64,000 nucleotides of DNA from Leminorella grimontii ATCC 33999 = DSM 5078 (GTDB lineage Bacteria; Pseudomonadota; Gammaproteobacteria; Enterobacterales; Enterobacteriaceae): NCBI RefSeq assembly GCF_000439085.1, contig NZ_AUUA01000004.1, forward strand, positions 116,773 through 180,772. The letters are read 5' to 3'. Positions 35,523-43,633 of this stretch are shown piece by piece; position 1 is the stretch's first letter, and every line of letters starts with the position of its first letter. Both the position numbers and the translations under genes were made by a program. The notes under the pieces were generated by a model that was not told where the DNA came from, ran no database searches, and saw only the letters and a program-made list of their open reading frames with translations.

Positions 35523-37379
35523 TTAGCGTCGCTGCTCGGGCAGAGCGGCCGCTTTATTAGCGTCGTACCACCAGGTGTCGAGGCCCAGCGCGCTTTTGGG
35601 CCGCACGGCCGGCATGGAAATCTTGTTCCAATAGGCAAACCTGTCGCGATCGCTGTACCACAGCGGGATCATCAGGCGATGCCAGGTCAGCACGCGGTCA
35701 AACGCTCTGCCTAAAGACAGCAGCGGCTTTTCCTGCCCCTGATAGTCGGCAATTTTCTGCGTCAGTTCGTCGACCGCCGGGGAGATCAGGCCCGGCGTGT
35801 TGTAGGTCGACTTGATATAGTTAGAATTCCAGAAAATCAGCAGGCTGTTTGACGGATAGTCCATGGCCGGATATACGCGGGGGATCATATCGAAATCCCG
35901 GCTGCGCAGGCGGTTGATAAACTGGGAACTGTCCACCGAGCGTACGGTCATGGTAATGCCGAGTCGGCTTAGCGCGTGCTGAAAGGGCAGGACGTACCGG
36001 CTGTCGCTGCCGCTGAGTAGCAGAAGCTCAAAGGTAAACGGCTGCCCGGTCTTGGCGTTAACAAGCTTGCCGCCTTTTATTTCCCAACCGGCCTCTTTTA
36101 GCAGCTGCGTCGCCTTCAGCAGGTTTTGGCGGTTATAGCCGCTGCCGTCGCTTTTCGGCGGCTGATAGGCCTTGGTAAAGACCTCATCGGGAATTTTTCC
36201 CTTCAGCGGCGTAAGCCAGGCCAGCTCGTCCTTATCGGGCAACCCGCTGGCGGCGTAAACTGTGTTTTGGAAATAGCTGTCGGGCTGCCGGTAGGCGCCG
36301 TAGAACAGCGTTTTGTTTATCCACTGAAAGTCGAACGCCAGCGTGATGGCCTCACGCACTTTCGGGTCGGAAAAGAGAGGGCGCTGAACGTTGAACGCCA
36401 GCCAGCGGGTATCCTGTGCGCTCTGATTTTCCCACTCCTGCTTGACGATGTATCCCTTATCAAAGTATTTGCCCTGATACTGGGTGGCCCAGCTTTTGGG
36501 CGAGTTTTCCAGACGCAGGTCGTAGGCGCCCGCTTTGAAGGCTTCCAGAGCGACTTTGTCGTCGAGGTAGTAGTCGTAGCGGATGGTGTTAAAGTTATAG
36601 CGCCCGCGGTTAACCGGCAGGTCTGCCGCCCAGTAGTTTTCCAGGCGCTGATAGATGATGTACTGCCCTAGCTTGTAGCCGCTGATGCGGTAGGGGCCGC
36701 TGCCCGGCGGCGGCGCGTTAAGCGGCTCGCTCAGATTGTGGTGCAACCAGAAGCTTTTTGGGAAAACGGGCAGCCCGCCGACCAGGGAAATCAGCTGCGA
36801 CTTGTCTGGCTTTGGAAGCTCTATGCGTACGACCAGCGGAGAAGCGGCCTTAATCGTAATGCCCTTGTAGATGATTCGAAACTGGGGGACGCCCTCAGTC
36901 ATGAATTTTTCGAACGTATAGGCGACGTCTTCAGCCGTAATGGGAGTGCCGTCCTGAAAGCGGGCCTTCGGATTGATATTGACTTCCATCCAGCTGTAGT
37001 CGTCGGGGTAGCGAACCGATGAGCCGATAAGCGGGTAGAGGCTGCTTGTTTCGTCCAGCGAGGAGGCAAACAGCGTATCGGTCAGCCTGTCGGTGCCATC
37101 GGGGCGATTGCCGCGAGAAGCATAGGTATTGAAGTTATCGTACGTTCCGATAGCGGATAGCGTGAGCTGCCCGCCCTTAGGGGCATCAGGATTGACATAG
37201 TCAAAGTGGGTAAAGCCGCTGGGATACTTAGGCTCGCCGAGCAGCGCAAGCCGGTCGGTTTCAATGACGGTAGCGGCTACGGAACTGAAAGAAACAATGG
37301 CGCCTGCAAGCAGGAAGAACAGGGGCAATGAAGAGAAAAACGCGTCGAGCCGACGCAACGTTGACCGCAATATGTTCAT
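35523..37379 (-). CDS. yejA: Peptide ABC transporter periplasmic binding protein YejA
   Basis: This 618-residue solute-binding protein of the OppA/DppA superfamily has a signal sequence ending at about SVAA. Family landmarks are LGEPKYPSGFTHFDYVNPDA, the TLSAIGTYDNFNTY segment, DGTPITAEDVAYTFEKF and the C-terminal WYDANKAA. YejA binds peptides for YejBEF. It is the first gene of the operon. E. coli has rtn between mepS and yejA; it is missing here. Confidence 0.95.
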   Translation of the reverse strand: MNILRSTLRRLDAFFSSLPLFFLLAGAIVSFSSVAATVIETDRLALLGEPKYPSGFTHFDYVNPDAPKGGQLTLSAIGTYDNFNTYASRGNRPDGTDRLTDTLFASSLDETSSLYPLIGSSVRYPDDYSWMEVNINPKARFQDGTPITAEDVAYTFEKFMTEGVPQFRIIYKGITIKAASPLVVRIELPKPDKSQLISLVGGLPVFPKSFWLHHNLSEPLNAPPPGSGPYRISGYKLGQYIIYQRLENYWAADLPVNRGRYNFNTIRYDYYLDDKVALEAFKAGAYDLRLENSPKSWATQYQGKYFDKGYIVKQEWENQSAQDTRWLAFNVQRPLFSDPKVREAITLAFDFQWINKTLFYGAYRQPDSYFQNTVYAASGLPDKDELAWLTPLKGKIPDEVFTKAYQPPKSDGSGYNRQNLLKATQLLKEAGWEIKGGKLVNAKTGQPFTFELLLLSGSDSRYVLPFQHALSRLGITMTVRSVDSSQFINRLRSRDFDMIPRVYPAMDYPSNSLLIFWNSNYIKSTYNTPGLISPAVDELTQKIADYQGQEKPLLSLGRAFDRVLTWHRLMIPLWYSDRDRFAYWNKISMPAVRPKSALGLDTWWYDANKAAALPEQRR

Positions 37380-37508
37380 GTCGCCTTTCTATCCATTTCT
37401 AACCGAGCCTCTTCGCGCTGATTCTTTGTAGAGTATATCTCACGCGGCCTCATATGTTTGATATGGAATTATAGATATTTTTGGCATGGAAGCGATACTA
37501 AAGGCAAT

Positions 37509-37547
37509 GAAAACAACGCTTTTACCCAACGAATGCGGGTAAAAGCG
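37509..37547 (-). terminator. Terminator of mepS
   Basis: CGCTTTTACCC and GGGTAAAAGCG pair perfectly (11 bp) around a nine-base loop, and on the minus strand TTGTTTTC follows. Confidence 0.75.
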
Positions 37548-37562
37548 AGTTGAAAATAGCGG

Positions 37563-38159
37563 TTAGCCTTTGTTTAAAACGCGGCGGGCCTGATGGTAAC
37601 GAGTATTCCAGTATTTTTCGTTCATGCTGGAAATCATGACGCCGTTGCTGGTCGACGCGTGGACAAAGTTATCGTTGCCGATGTATATCCCCACGTGACG
37701 GCCGGTAGAGCCTGCGCGGAACAAAACCAGATCGCCGGGGCGCAGCTTGGCGCGCTGAATGGGTTTGCCGATGTTTTGTTGCATAGACGTAGAGCGCGGG
37801 AGCGTCAGGCCAAACTGCTCGTGAAACGTGATTTGAACGAAGCCTGAACAGTCGACGCCCTTTTTGGTGCTTCCACCCATGCGGTAACGGACGCCTTTCC
37901 AGCCTGCGTATTGATTAAGAATGCGCGACTTGATGTCGACGTTCTTAACCATGGATTCGAATTCATCCTGAGTGGATTGAAACGCCAGTCCCTGCTTTTC
38001 ATCTGAGCTGTGTGAGCTTTGTGCGGAAGTTTGGCCACTTCTCGCGTTCGACGCCTCTGCCGTTGAGGAGAGGGTGCCGCAGCCTGATAACATTACGATT
38101 GCGGCTACGGCCGGCGCAAATCGTAGAACGTATCTCAGAATTGGTTGAGATTTGACCAT
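37563..38159 (-). CDS. mepS: Murein DD-endopeptidase MepS (Spr)
   Basis: This 198-residue outer-membrane lipoprotein has a lipobox MLSGC (Cys27) and a C-terminal NlpC/P60 domain. The catalytic triad is visible: Cys104 in GVDCSGFV, His155 in GRHVGIYI and His167 in NFVHAST. MepS cleaves cross-links in peptidoglycan to allow wall expansion and is kept low by NlpI/Prc proteolysis. The preceding serine-rich linker is unusually long and low-complexity. Confidence 0.96.
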   Translation of the reverse strand: MVKSQPILRYVLRFAPAVAAIVMLSGCGTLSSTAEASNARSGQTSAQSSHSSDEKQGLAFQSTQDEFESMVKNVDIKSRILNQYAGWKGVRYRMGGSTKKGVDCSGFVQITFHEQFGLTLPRSTSMQQNIGKPIQRAKLRPGDLVLFRAGSTGRHVGIYIGNDNFVHASTSNGVMISSMNEKYWNTRYHQARRVLNKG

Positions 38160-38456
38160 GTTGATGAAATTCCCGTGTAGTCCTTAACGACGCTGTCGCT
38201 ATAAAAATCAAAAGTCGCAACCCTGTGCGGTAACCCTATTCGTAACGGTAACCCACAGGCAACGGGCCCGGCAGTTTGAGCGGGGTAACGCGTTCCCCAA
38301 AAACCTACCCTTATCCGCAATAGCGCGCACAAACGGAAAAAGACTACTTTATCTATTCCTTGATTGCGAGAACTTTCTGCCTCGGTATCGTTACGGCCTA
38401 AACCTTTTTGCCTATTTTGTGAGCTAAATCCAATGCGCGGCTAACGGGCGTCTCGG
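38160..38456. other. Intergenic region upstream of mepS
   Basis: About 300 bp upstream of mepS and downstream of lpxT, both on the minus strand. It must hold the mepS promoter. I see no coding sequence and no distinctive RNA structure. Confidence 0.4.
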
Positions 38457-39167
38457 CTACTTTTTGGGGCGATGTCGCCCCGGTACGGCGCGGTTTATCG
38501 CATTTATCAGGATATCGCTGGCCGGCGTCAGCAGGCACCAGCTTAGGCCTACGCAGGCGATGCTCAGAGAGCCGACGTAAATGTCGGTAAACCAGTGTGC
38601 GCCGACCATAATGCGCGGCAGCGAGAAAACGATGACGTAAAGGGTGGCGACGGCAAACGCCCAGCGGGCAAAGTAACGCAGCATAAAGGCGGCGAAAATC
38701 ATCAGCATCAGGCCGTGATCGCCAGGAAAGCTGTCTTTTGACGCGTCTTTGGTAGGAATGCCTGAGAGTTCCGTTACCCGATTGATGCCTTCAAAGCTCA
38801 GCGTCGGGCTTGGACGCACGACGGGCAGCAGGTGTCCGGCCTGATTAAGCACTACCGCGGTTATCAGCATGACGATGCCCATGATGATAGTCCAACGCCT
38901 GCCGGCGGCGTCCTGCTTGAGAAAAAAGTAAAACAGTAAAAGCCCCATTGCCAGAAGCGAAACGGAGTCGAAGGCGCGGTTGTTGGTGACGGCGACCAGC
39001 TTAAGATAGGCCGGACTGGCGGCCAGATAGGCGTTGAAGTAGTGAAACAGCGCCGAATCAACGGTAAACCAAAAGCCGTGGTTTTCTGGTAAGTACCAGG
39101 AAAGAAAAAGCGCTATTCCAAATGCGTTTAGCAAAAAAATAGCGGTGAAGCGACAGCGGGACATCAA
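38457..39167 (-). CDS. lpxT: Lipid A 1-diphosphate synthase LpxT
   Basis: This 236-residue inner-membrane PAP2-family phosphotransferase matches E. coli LpxT (YeiU): FLSWYLPENHGFW near the start, TNNRAFDSVSLLAMG, TKDASKDSFPGDHG containing the catalytic histidine of the second motif, and LPRIMVGAHWFTDIYVG for the third. It adds a phosphate from undecaprenyl pyrophosphate to lipid A. The intergenic stretch to mepS (about 300 bp) has no other gene. Confidence 0.94.
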   Translation of the reverse strand: MMSRCRFTAIFLLNAFGIALFLSWYLPENHGFWFTVDSALFHYFNAYLAASPAYLKLVAVTNNRAFDSVSLLAMGLLLFYFFLKQDAAGRRWTIIMGIVMLITAVVLNQAGHLLPVVRPSPTLSFEGINRVTELSGIPTKDASKDSFPGDHGLMLMIFAAFMLRYFARWAFAVATLYVIVFSLPRIMVGAHWFTDIYVGSLSIACVGLSWCLLTPASDILINAINRAVPGRHRPKK

Positions 39168-39230
39168 AATACCTTTGAAAAATAGCAGTAAAAAATAGCT
39201 TTATTAAGCACGCTATCAGGCGACTTAGCC

Positions 39231-40214
39231 TTATGGTTTTGGAATTCTGGCCTTTAGCAGCGCGCTTTGCAACTCATTCCACGGCGCATCGCCCGAATTG
39301 ATAAGCTCTACTCGGCTGTCGACGGGGGCAACGGCCTGCGTTTCTATTTTCAGATCGAACCCCTGTCGGTTAAATACGATGGTGCCTTCCACAATGCGCA
39401 TGACTCCTTTAACGCGCTCTACGGGCGCAAGCCGCACCCAATCGAGCAGGGCTGCTGTAGAAAAGCAGGTATCGGCGTCAAAAATCCAGCCGCAGCTGAC
39501 GTAGCCTTGGCCCTGGTTGAGCGCTCTGCGCCACCCTTGGGCGTTCGGCAGGCTGAGCGCCGCCAGCCCGCTCTGCGCTTTTGGCGCATGCGCATGGTGG
39601 ACGCTGTCCGGAAGCTCCGGCAGATTAAGGCGCGGCGCGTCTAGTACATCAAGAGAGACTGCGCCCTGTTGAATAAATTCATAAGGACGCTCGGGCGCGT
39701 TGGCCTGGCGCCACTGGAAAAAGGCGCTGCGGTCTTCTTCCTGATAGGTATCCGTTTTATTCACTAAAATGAGGTCGGCGGCGGCGAGCTGATCGCGAAA
39801 GTTATCATTTTGCGCATAGCGAGGCTCCGACAGCTGGCGGGCGTCCAACAGGCAGAGCGTCGCGCCGACGGTGAGTAACGGCTGATAAACGTCTGAGGTT
39901 AAAAGCGCCAGAACCTGCTTGGGATGGCCTAGTCCGGTCGGCTCGATCAGTAATCTGTCTGGTTTAGCCTGTTTGAGCAGCATATTGAGGCCAACCTGCA
40001 TCGGTAGCCCGTTAACGCAGCACAGGCAGCCGCCGGGGATCTCTTTCATCACCGCACCGCGATTTTTGAGCAACGCGCCGTCGATACCGATCTCGCCGAA
40101 TTCGTTGACTAAAATAGCCCAGCTCTCGCCTTCCGGCTTTTGGCTTAAAAGGTGTTGAATCGTAGTGGTTTTGCCACTGCCGAGAAATCCGGTAATTAAG
40201 TTAACGCGCGTCAC
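39231..40214 (-). CDS. yeiR: YeiR, COG0523 zinc-binding GTPase
   Basis: This 327-residue GTPase of the CobW/COG0523 metallochaperone family has P-loop GFLGSGKTTT, the metal-binding motif GGCLCCVNG, NKTD as the G4 motif and a C-terminal CobW domain (GWIFDADTCF, APVERVKGVMRI). E. coli YeiR binds zinc. The start is GTG at 40214, supported by GAGGAA six bases upstream and alignment; the longer frame adds 12 residues absent in relatives. Confidence 0.93.
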   Translation of the reverse strand: MTRVNLITGFLGSGKTTTIQHLLSQKPEGESWAILVNEFGEIGIDGALLKNRGAVMKEIPGGCLCCVNGLPMQVGLNMLLKQAKPDRLLIEPTGLGHPKQVLALLTSDVYQPLLTVGATLCLLDARQLSEPRYAQNDNFRDQLAAADLILVNKTDTYQEEDRSAFFQWRQANAPERPYEFIQQGAVSLDVLDAPRLNLPELPDSVHHAHAPKAQSGLAALSLPNAQGWRRALNQGQGYVSCGWIFDADTCFSTAALLDWVRLAPVERVKGVMRIVEGTIVFNRQGFDLKIETQAVAPVDSRVELINSGDAPWNELQSALLKARIPKP

Positions 40215-40496
40215 TGTAATTTCCTCGCGGTAGGCCGACGAAAGATACAAAAATATGGCAATAAGTAGTTAATAATCTAGCCTAGAAAGTATTTAGGTCA
40301 ATTTTCTGCTAAATTATTCGGGTATTATTGCATTGAGTGAAAATAAAAAAAAGCAGTCTATACTTGGGGTAAGGGGCGAGAGATAAAGACTATTTCCCGC
40401 TTAAAATCAATATCTTTTGGCATAGAAGGGAAAGGAAAATACGACTGGCTGTGGGAACGCTCGTGCTAAAGGTCGGTACCGATAAGGCAGCTTCTT

Positions 40497-40832
40497 ATGG
40501 CATATCAAACCGTCAGCTCAATTCAGACTTTATTTAAGGCTTCTCTGTTACTTCTTCCTTTTTCCTTTTCCTTAATGCCGGTACAGGCGGCGAGCAGTGG
40601 AACAATCAATTTCCTTGGGCGGATTGTAGAAGCGGGATGTGAGACAACGTATAGCACAAATCAGTTAACACAAACGTGCATGGACGGTAACAAGTCGGTT
40701 AAACAGCAGATGACGCTGCAGGCAGCGGCTAACGGCGCAGTCATTCAAGGAAAAAATCAGCCTAATCAGGTGTCTTTCCGCTGGATAGACAAAGAGAAAA
40801 AGCTGGGTATTGCCGAAATTACCTATAACTAA
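40497..40832 (+). CDS. Orphan mini-pilin-like secreted protein
   Basis: This 111-residue protein has a signal peptide ending VQAA and then SSGTINFLGRIVEAGC, the hallmark opening of a chaperone-usher pilin (compare GTINFTGSITDKTC in the pilin of this window). A second cysteine is in LTQTCMDG. The C-terminus AEITYN has a penultimate tyrosine. The body is only about half of a normal pilin. No chaperone or usher is nearby, so either it joins a fimbria assembled elsewhere or it is an independent small secreted protein. The ribosome site is weak. Expression is uncertain. Confidence 0.7.
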   Translation: MAYQTVSSIQTLFKASLLLLPFSFSLMPVQAASSGTINFLGRIVEAGCETTYSTNQLTQTCMDGNKSVKQQMTLQAAANGAVIQGKNQPNQVSFRWIDKEKKLGIAEITYN

Positions 40833-40840
40833 CTGAAATA

Positions 40841-40876
40841 AAAAGAAACGCCGGGTCTTTGCCCGGCGTTTCTTTT
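40841..40876. terminator. Bidirectional terminator between mini-pilin and efpL
   Basis: GAAACGCCGGG pairs with CCCGGCGTTTC around a short loop, with A-rich sequence before it and TTTT after; it can serve both convergent genes. Confidence 0.85.
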
Positions 40877-40893
40877 GCATACGTTTCCTACGC

Positions 40894-41466
40894 CTAGTCG
40901 GCGCGGCTCATATAGCGACGCTCCGGAATGTGAATGCGGATTTTTTCGCCCGACTCCAGATACTCCGGTACCTGAATAATAAGCCCGGTGCTCAACGTTG
41001 CCGGCTTGTTGCGGGCACTGGCCGAAGCGCCTTTGATTCCGGGGGCGGTCTCAATAATTTCCATATCGACGGTCTGCGGCAGTTCAAGCGCCACGACCTG
41101 GCCTTCGACGGTCAGTACCTGAATGCCGGGAATACCGCCTTCGGGGATAAACAGCAGCTCTTCTTCAATCTGATCTTTTTTGAAGATGTAGGGCGTGTAG
41201 TCTTCATCATCCATGAAAACGTATTCGTCGCCGTCAATATAAGAAAACGTCACCTGGCGACGGCTCAGATTGATTTCATCAATAATGTCGTCGCCCTTGA
41301 AGCGCTCTTCCACTTTCAGGCCGGTGAGGATATCGGAGAAGCGCATTTTGTACAGCGTGCTGGCGCCGCGCGCGCTTGGGCTTTGTACTTCAATATCGCG
41401 AACCAGCAGCATTTTGCCGTTGTAGCTAACGGCCATGCCGCGCTTAATTTCGTTTGCTCTTGGCAT
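40894..41466 (-). CDS. yeiP: Elongation factor P-like protein EfpL (YeiP)
   Basis: This 190-residue EF-P paralogue begins [20 protein letters not shown] and carries the three-domain layout. The tip loop that in EF-P carries the modified lysine reads [10 protein letters not shown], containing Arg where EF-P has Lys, as in E. coli EfpL. EfpL relieves ribosome stalling at a subset of proline-rich motifs without post-translational modification. The length equals the E. coli protein. Confidence 0.96.
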   Translation of the reverse strand: MPRANEIKRGMAVSYNGKMLLVRDIEVQSPSARGASTLYKMRFSDILTGLKVEERFKGDDIIDEINLSRRQVTFSYIDGDEYVFMDDEDYTPYIFKKDQIEEELLFIPEGGIPGIQVLTVEGQVVALELPQTVDMEIIETAPGIKGASASARNKPATLSTGLIIQVPEYLESGEKIRIHIPERRYMSRAD

Positions 41467-41576
41467 AGTAAACAGGGATCCATTTTCACGGGTTGAATGA
41501 TTGGCGACAAATTACTCGCGAGCGGCAAAACAGGCAAGCAGAATCCGCAGCCGGAAATAAAAAAAGCGTGAAAGGC

Positions 41577-41608
41577 GAAAAAGTGCAGGCCCGCGCGGCG
41601 GCGGGCCT
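41577..41608 (-). terminator. Terminator of mtr-family gene
   Basis: AGGCCCGC and GCGGGCCT form the stem; on the minus strand the hairpin is followed by GCACTTTTT. Confidence 0.75.
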
Positions 41609-41621
41609 AAGAAGCGTTGTA

Positions 41622-42860
41622 TTAGCGATAGACCGGCAGCAGATTCAGCGTTGAGCCGACGTGAGCAAGAATGTTGAGTATGCCGAACAGAATAACGAAA
41701 TAGATCATCAAGGCGCCGCCAGGCGCGCGATACTCGGCCTGCGGGAATTTTTTACGGCTGGCGCGGGCCAGAAGCGCGGGCACGATCACCGCCCAAACGG
41801 TGGCGGCCAGACCGGCAAAGCCGATGGCGTATAAAAAGCCGTCGGGGTACAGCAACGCCGCGACCGTAGGCGGGGCAAACGTAATTAGCGCGGATTTGGC
41901 ACGCCCGGCCGGGCTGTCTTCAAACTTGAAGAAGTCGGCGATGTAGTCCAAAAGCCCCAGAGAAACGCCCAAAAACGAGCTGGCCAGCGCCATGTAGGAG
42001 AACGCGTTGAGAAGCTGCTTCACCAGCGGCGTCACCGTACCGTTATCGAGCTGCGCCAGCAGGTTGCCGATATTGCCGCCCTCGGAGATAACTTCTTTAA
42101 ACGCCGGGCGAGGCACGTTGCCCTGAATGACGAACTGCCACAGAAGGTAAATCGCCAGCGCGATGAGGGTGCCTATCAGCAGGCTGCGAACGACGGACTT
42201 TGCGTCCTTTTGATAATATTTCGCAAGCCCCGGGACGTTGCCGTGATAGCCGAACGAAGCCAGAAGGTAGGGGAGTGCGGCTAACGCATAGGGCAGGTAT
42301 TCCGGATTGGATTCGGTTCGGTTAAACAGGATTGTCGGCTGCACCTGAGTGAACATATCGCTGACGGAAAAAACGAAGGTAATGACCATGCCGCCTATCA
42401 GAATCGTATTAATTCTGTCGACCGCACGCGTCGACAGCCAGACGATAAACGCGACCAGCAGGGCAAAGACCAGACCGGCGACGGTTTGGTTTATAGAAAA
42501 GGTGGAAGAAAGCGTATGGCTAATGATGGAACCACCGGCGGAGATGTAGGCGTAGGTCAGTATGTAAAGCACAAACGCGACCGATAGCCCGTTAATGGCG
42601 TTCCACGCGTTGCCTAACAGCCCTTTGACCACGGTATTGAAGCTGGCGCCGGCCTCATAGTTGAGGTTGGCTTCCAGCAGCATCAGGCCGGAAAAGAACA
42701 TACAAAACCAGGTATACACCAACATCAGGGTGGAGCCGCTGAACCAAACGCCGGAGGTGACAATAGGAATGGAAAACATGCCGGCGCCGACCGCCGTTCC
42801 TGCAATAATCATGGCGCCGCCGAAGACGGAAGGGCGCTTTTGTGTTTCGGTTTGAGACAT
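41622..42860 (-). CDS. mtr: Mtr-family tryptophan/aromatic amino acid permease
   Basis: This 412-residue HAAAP-family permease has eleven predicted helices. Motifs shared with E. coli Mtr include AGTAVGAGMFSIPIV, VLYILTYAYISAGGSI, LPYLLASFGYHGNVPGL, and AVIVPALLARASRKKF; the end LLPVYR parallels Mtr's LLPVYQ. The resemblance to Mtr is stronger than to TnaB or TyrP, so tryptophan is the likely substrate. It stands alone in this neighbourhood, not its place in E. coli. Upstream there is only a weak CTAG-containing TrpR-like half-site. Confidence 0.85.
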   Translation of the reverse strand: MSQTETQKRPSVFGGAMIIAGTAVGAGMFSIPIVTSGVWFSGSTLMLVYTWFCMFFSGLMLLEANLNYEAGASFNTVVKGLLGNAWNAINGLSVAFVLYILTYAYISAGGSIISHTLSSTFSINQTVAGLVFALLVAFIVWLSTRAVDRINTILIGGMVITFVFSVSDMFTQVQPTILFNRTESNPEYLPYALAALPYLLASFGYHGNVPGLAKYYQKDAKSVVRSLLIGTLIALAIYLLWQFVIQGNVPRPAFKEVISEGGNIGNLLAQLDNGTVTPLVKQLLNAFSYMALASSFLGVSLGLLDYIADFFKFEDSPAGRAKSALITFAPPTVAALLYPDGFLYAIGFAGLAATVWAVIVPALLARASRKKFPQAEYRAPGGALMIYFVILFGILNILAHVGSTLNLLPVYR

Positions 42861-43316
42861 TTCTCTTTATTTCCGGATGTAAGTGTATTTTGTACTAGTG
42901 GAATGATACGTTATTGCCGCCGTTTGTAAACTCGTTTTTTATCAGGATAGATGGTGACGTATGGCCTGATTATTCCTCGGCTCATTGTTCCTGCTTATGG
43001 GCTTAACGATACGCCAAAATACATAACCATCAGAAAGATCCGGTTTTTTACTTAATGGTTCAAAATATGTACTAGAGGACGTGTTAATAAATAGATCGCT
43101 TTTTTCTTTGAATGGGGTAGCCTGACGTTTCTCTAGCTTTCTGATAGGGATGAGATAGCGCACCAAATAAAGAGCGGAACCTGCCATATCGGGCCGCCTA
43201 CTATCAACCTGATATTGGATACGTTAAACGGTAGGCCTGCCTACATATTCAACTTTATTTTAGCCCCGGCGGATTTTCGGCGTTGTCTGCCCGGCTATAA
43301 GCATGGGTGATGTAAC
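42861..43316. other. Intergenic region, mtr to yeiW
   Basis: This 456-bp divergent region contains the promoters for both genes. An 81-codon minus-strand frame (42942-43187) lacks a good ribosome site and any recognised pattern; I leave it uncalled. GTACTAGT at 42892-42899 could be half of a TrpR-like operator. Confidence 0.35.
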
Positions 43317-43580
43317 ATGGAATGTCGTACTGACTGTGGGGCCTGCTGTATCGTTCCTTCGATCTCCTCTCCGATCCCCGGAATGCCTGCCGGGAAGCCA
43401 GCTAATACAAGGTGTGTCCAGCTAACTGATGACAACCGATGTAACATCTTTGGTTCAAGTTCGCGCCCCAAAGTTTGTGGTAGTCTGAAGCCGTTACTTG
43501 ATATGTGTGGAGGTAGTCGCAACGAAGCTATGACATATCTTTTATGGCTTGAAGAGAGCACAACTGCCTCGGATGGTTGA
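43317..43580 (+). CDS. yeiW: YeiW family, CxxCxxCC metal-binding protein
   Basis: This 87-residue UPF0153 protein starts [20 protein letters not shown], containing the C-x3-C-x2-CC cluster, and ends with further cysteines ([24 protein letters not shown]), the zinc/iron-chelating pattern of the YkgJ/YeiW family. It matches E. coli YeiW closely. Function is unknown. A hairpin terminator follows. Confidence 0.92.
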   Translation: MECRTDCGACCIVPSISSPIPGMPAGKPANTRCVQLTDDNRCNIFGSSSRPKVCGSLKPLLDMCGGSRNEAMTYLLWLEESTTASDG

Positions 43581-43598
43581 GATAGTGACTGTTAAAAG

Positions 43599-43628
43599 GC
43601 CTGGCGCTGCTGCACCAGGCTTTGTTTA
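43599..43628. terminator. Terminator between yeiW and the autotransporter
   Basis: GCCTGG pairs with CCAGGC around ten bases, with AAAA before and TTTGTTT after. It serves convergent genes. Confidence 0.7.
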
Positions 43629-43633
43629 TTGGC

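Noticed and set aside
42870..42910. TrpR or TyrR operator before the mtr-like gene
   Set aside because: GTACTAGT gives only one CTAG half-site; the partner half does not fit, and the best TyrR-like match has a poor right half.
42942..43187. 81-codon minus-strand frame between mtr and yeiW
   Set aside because: No good ribosome site and no pattern I can support; could be real, but evidence is lacking.
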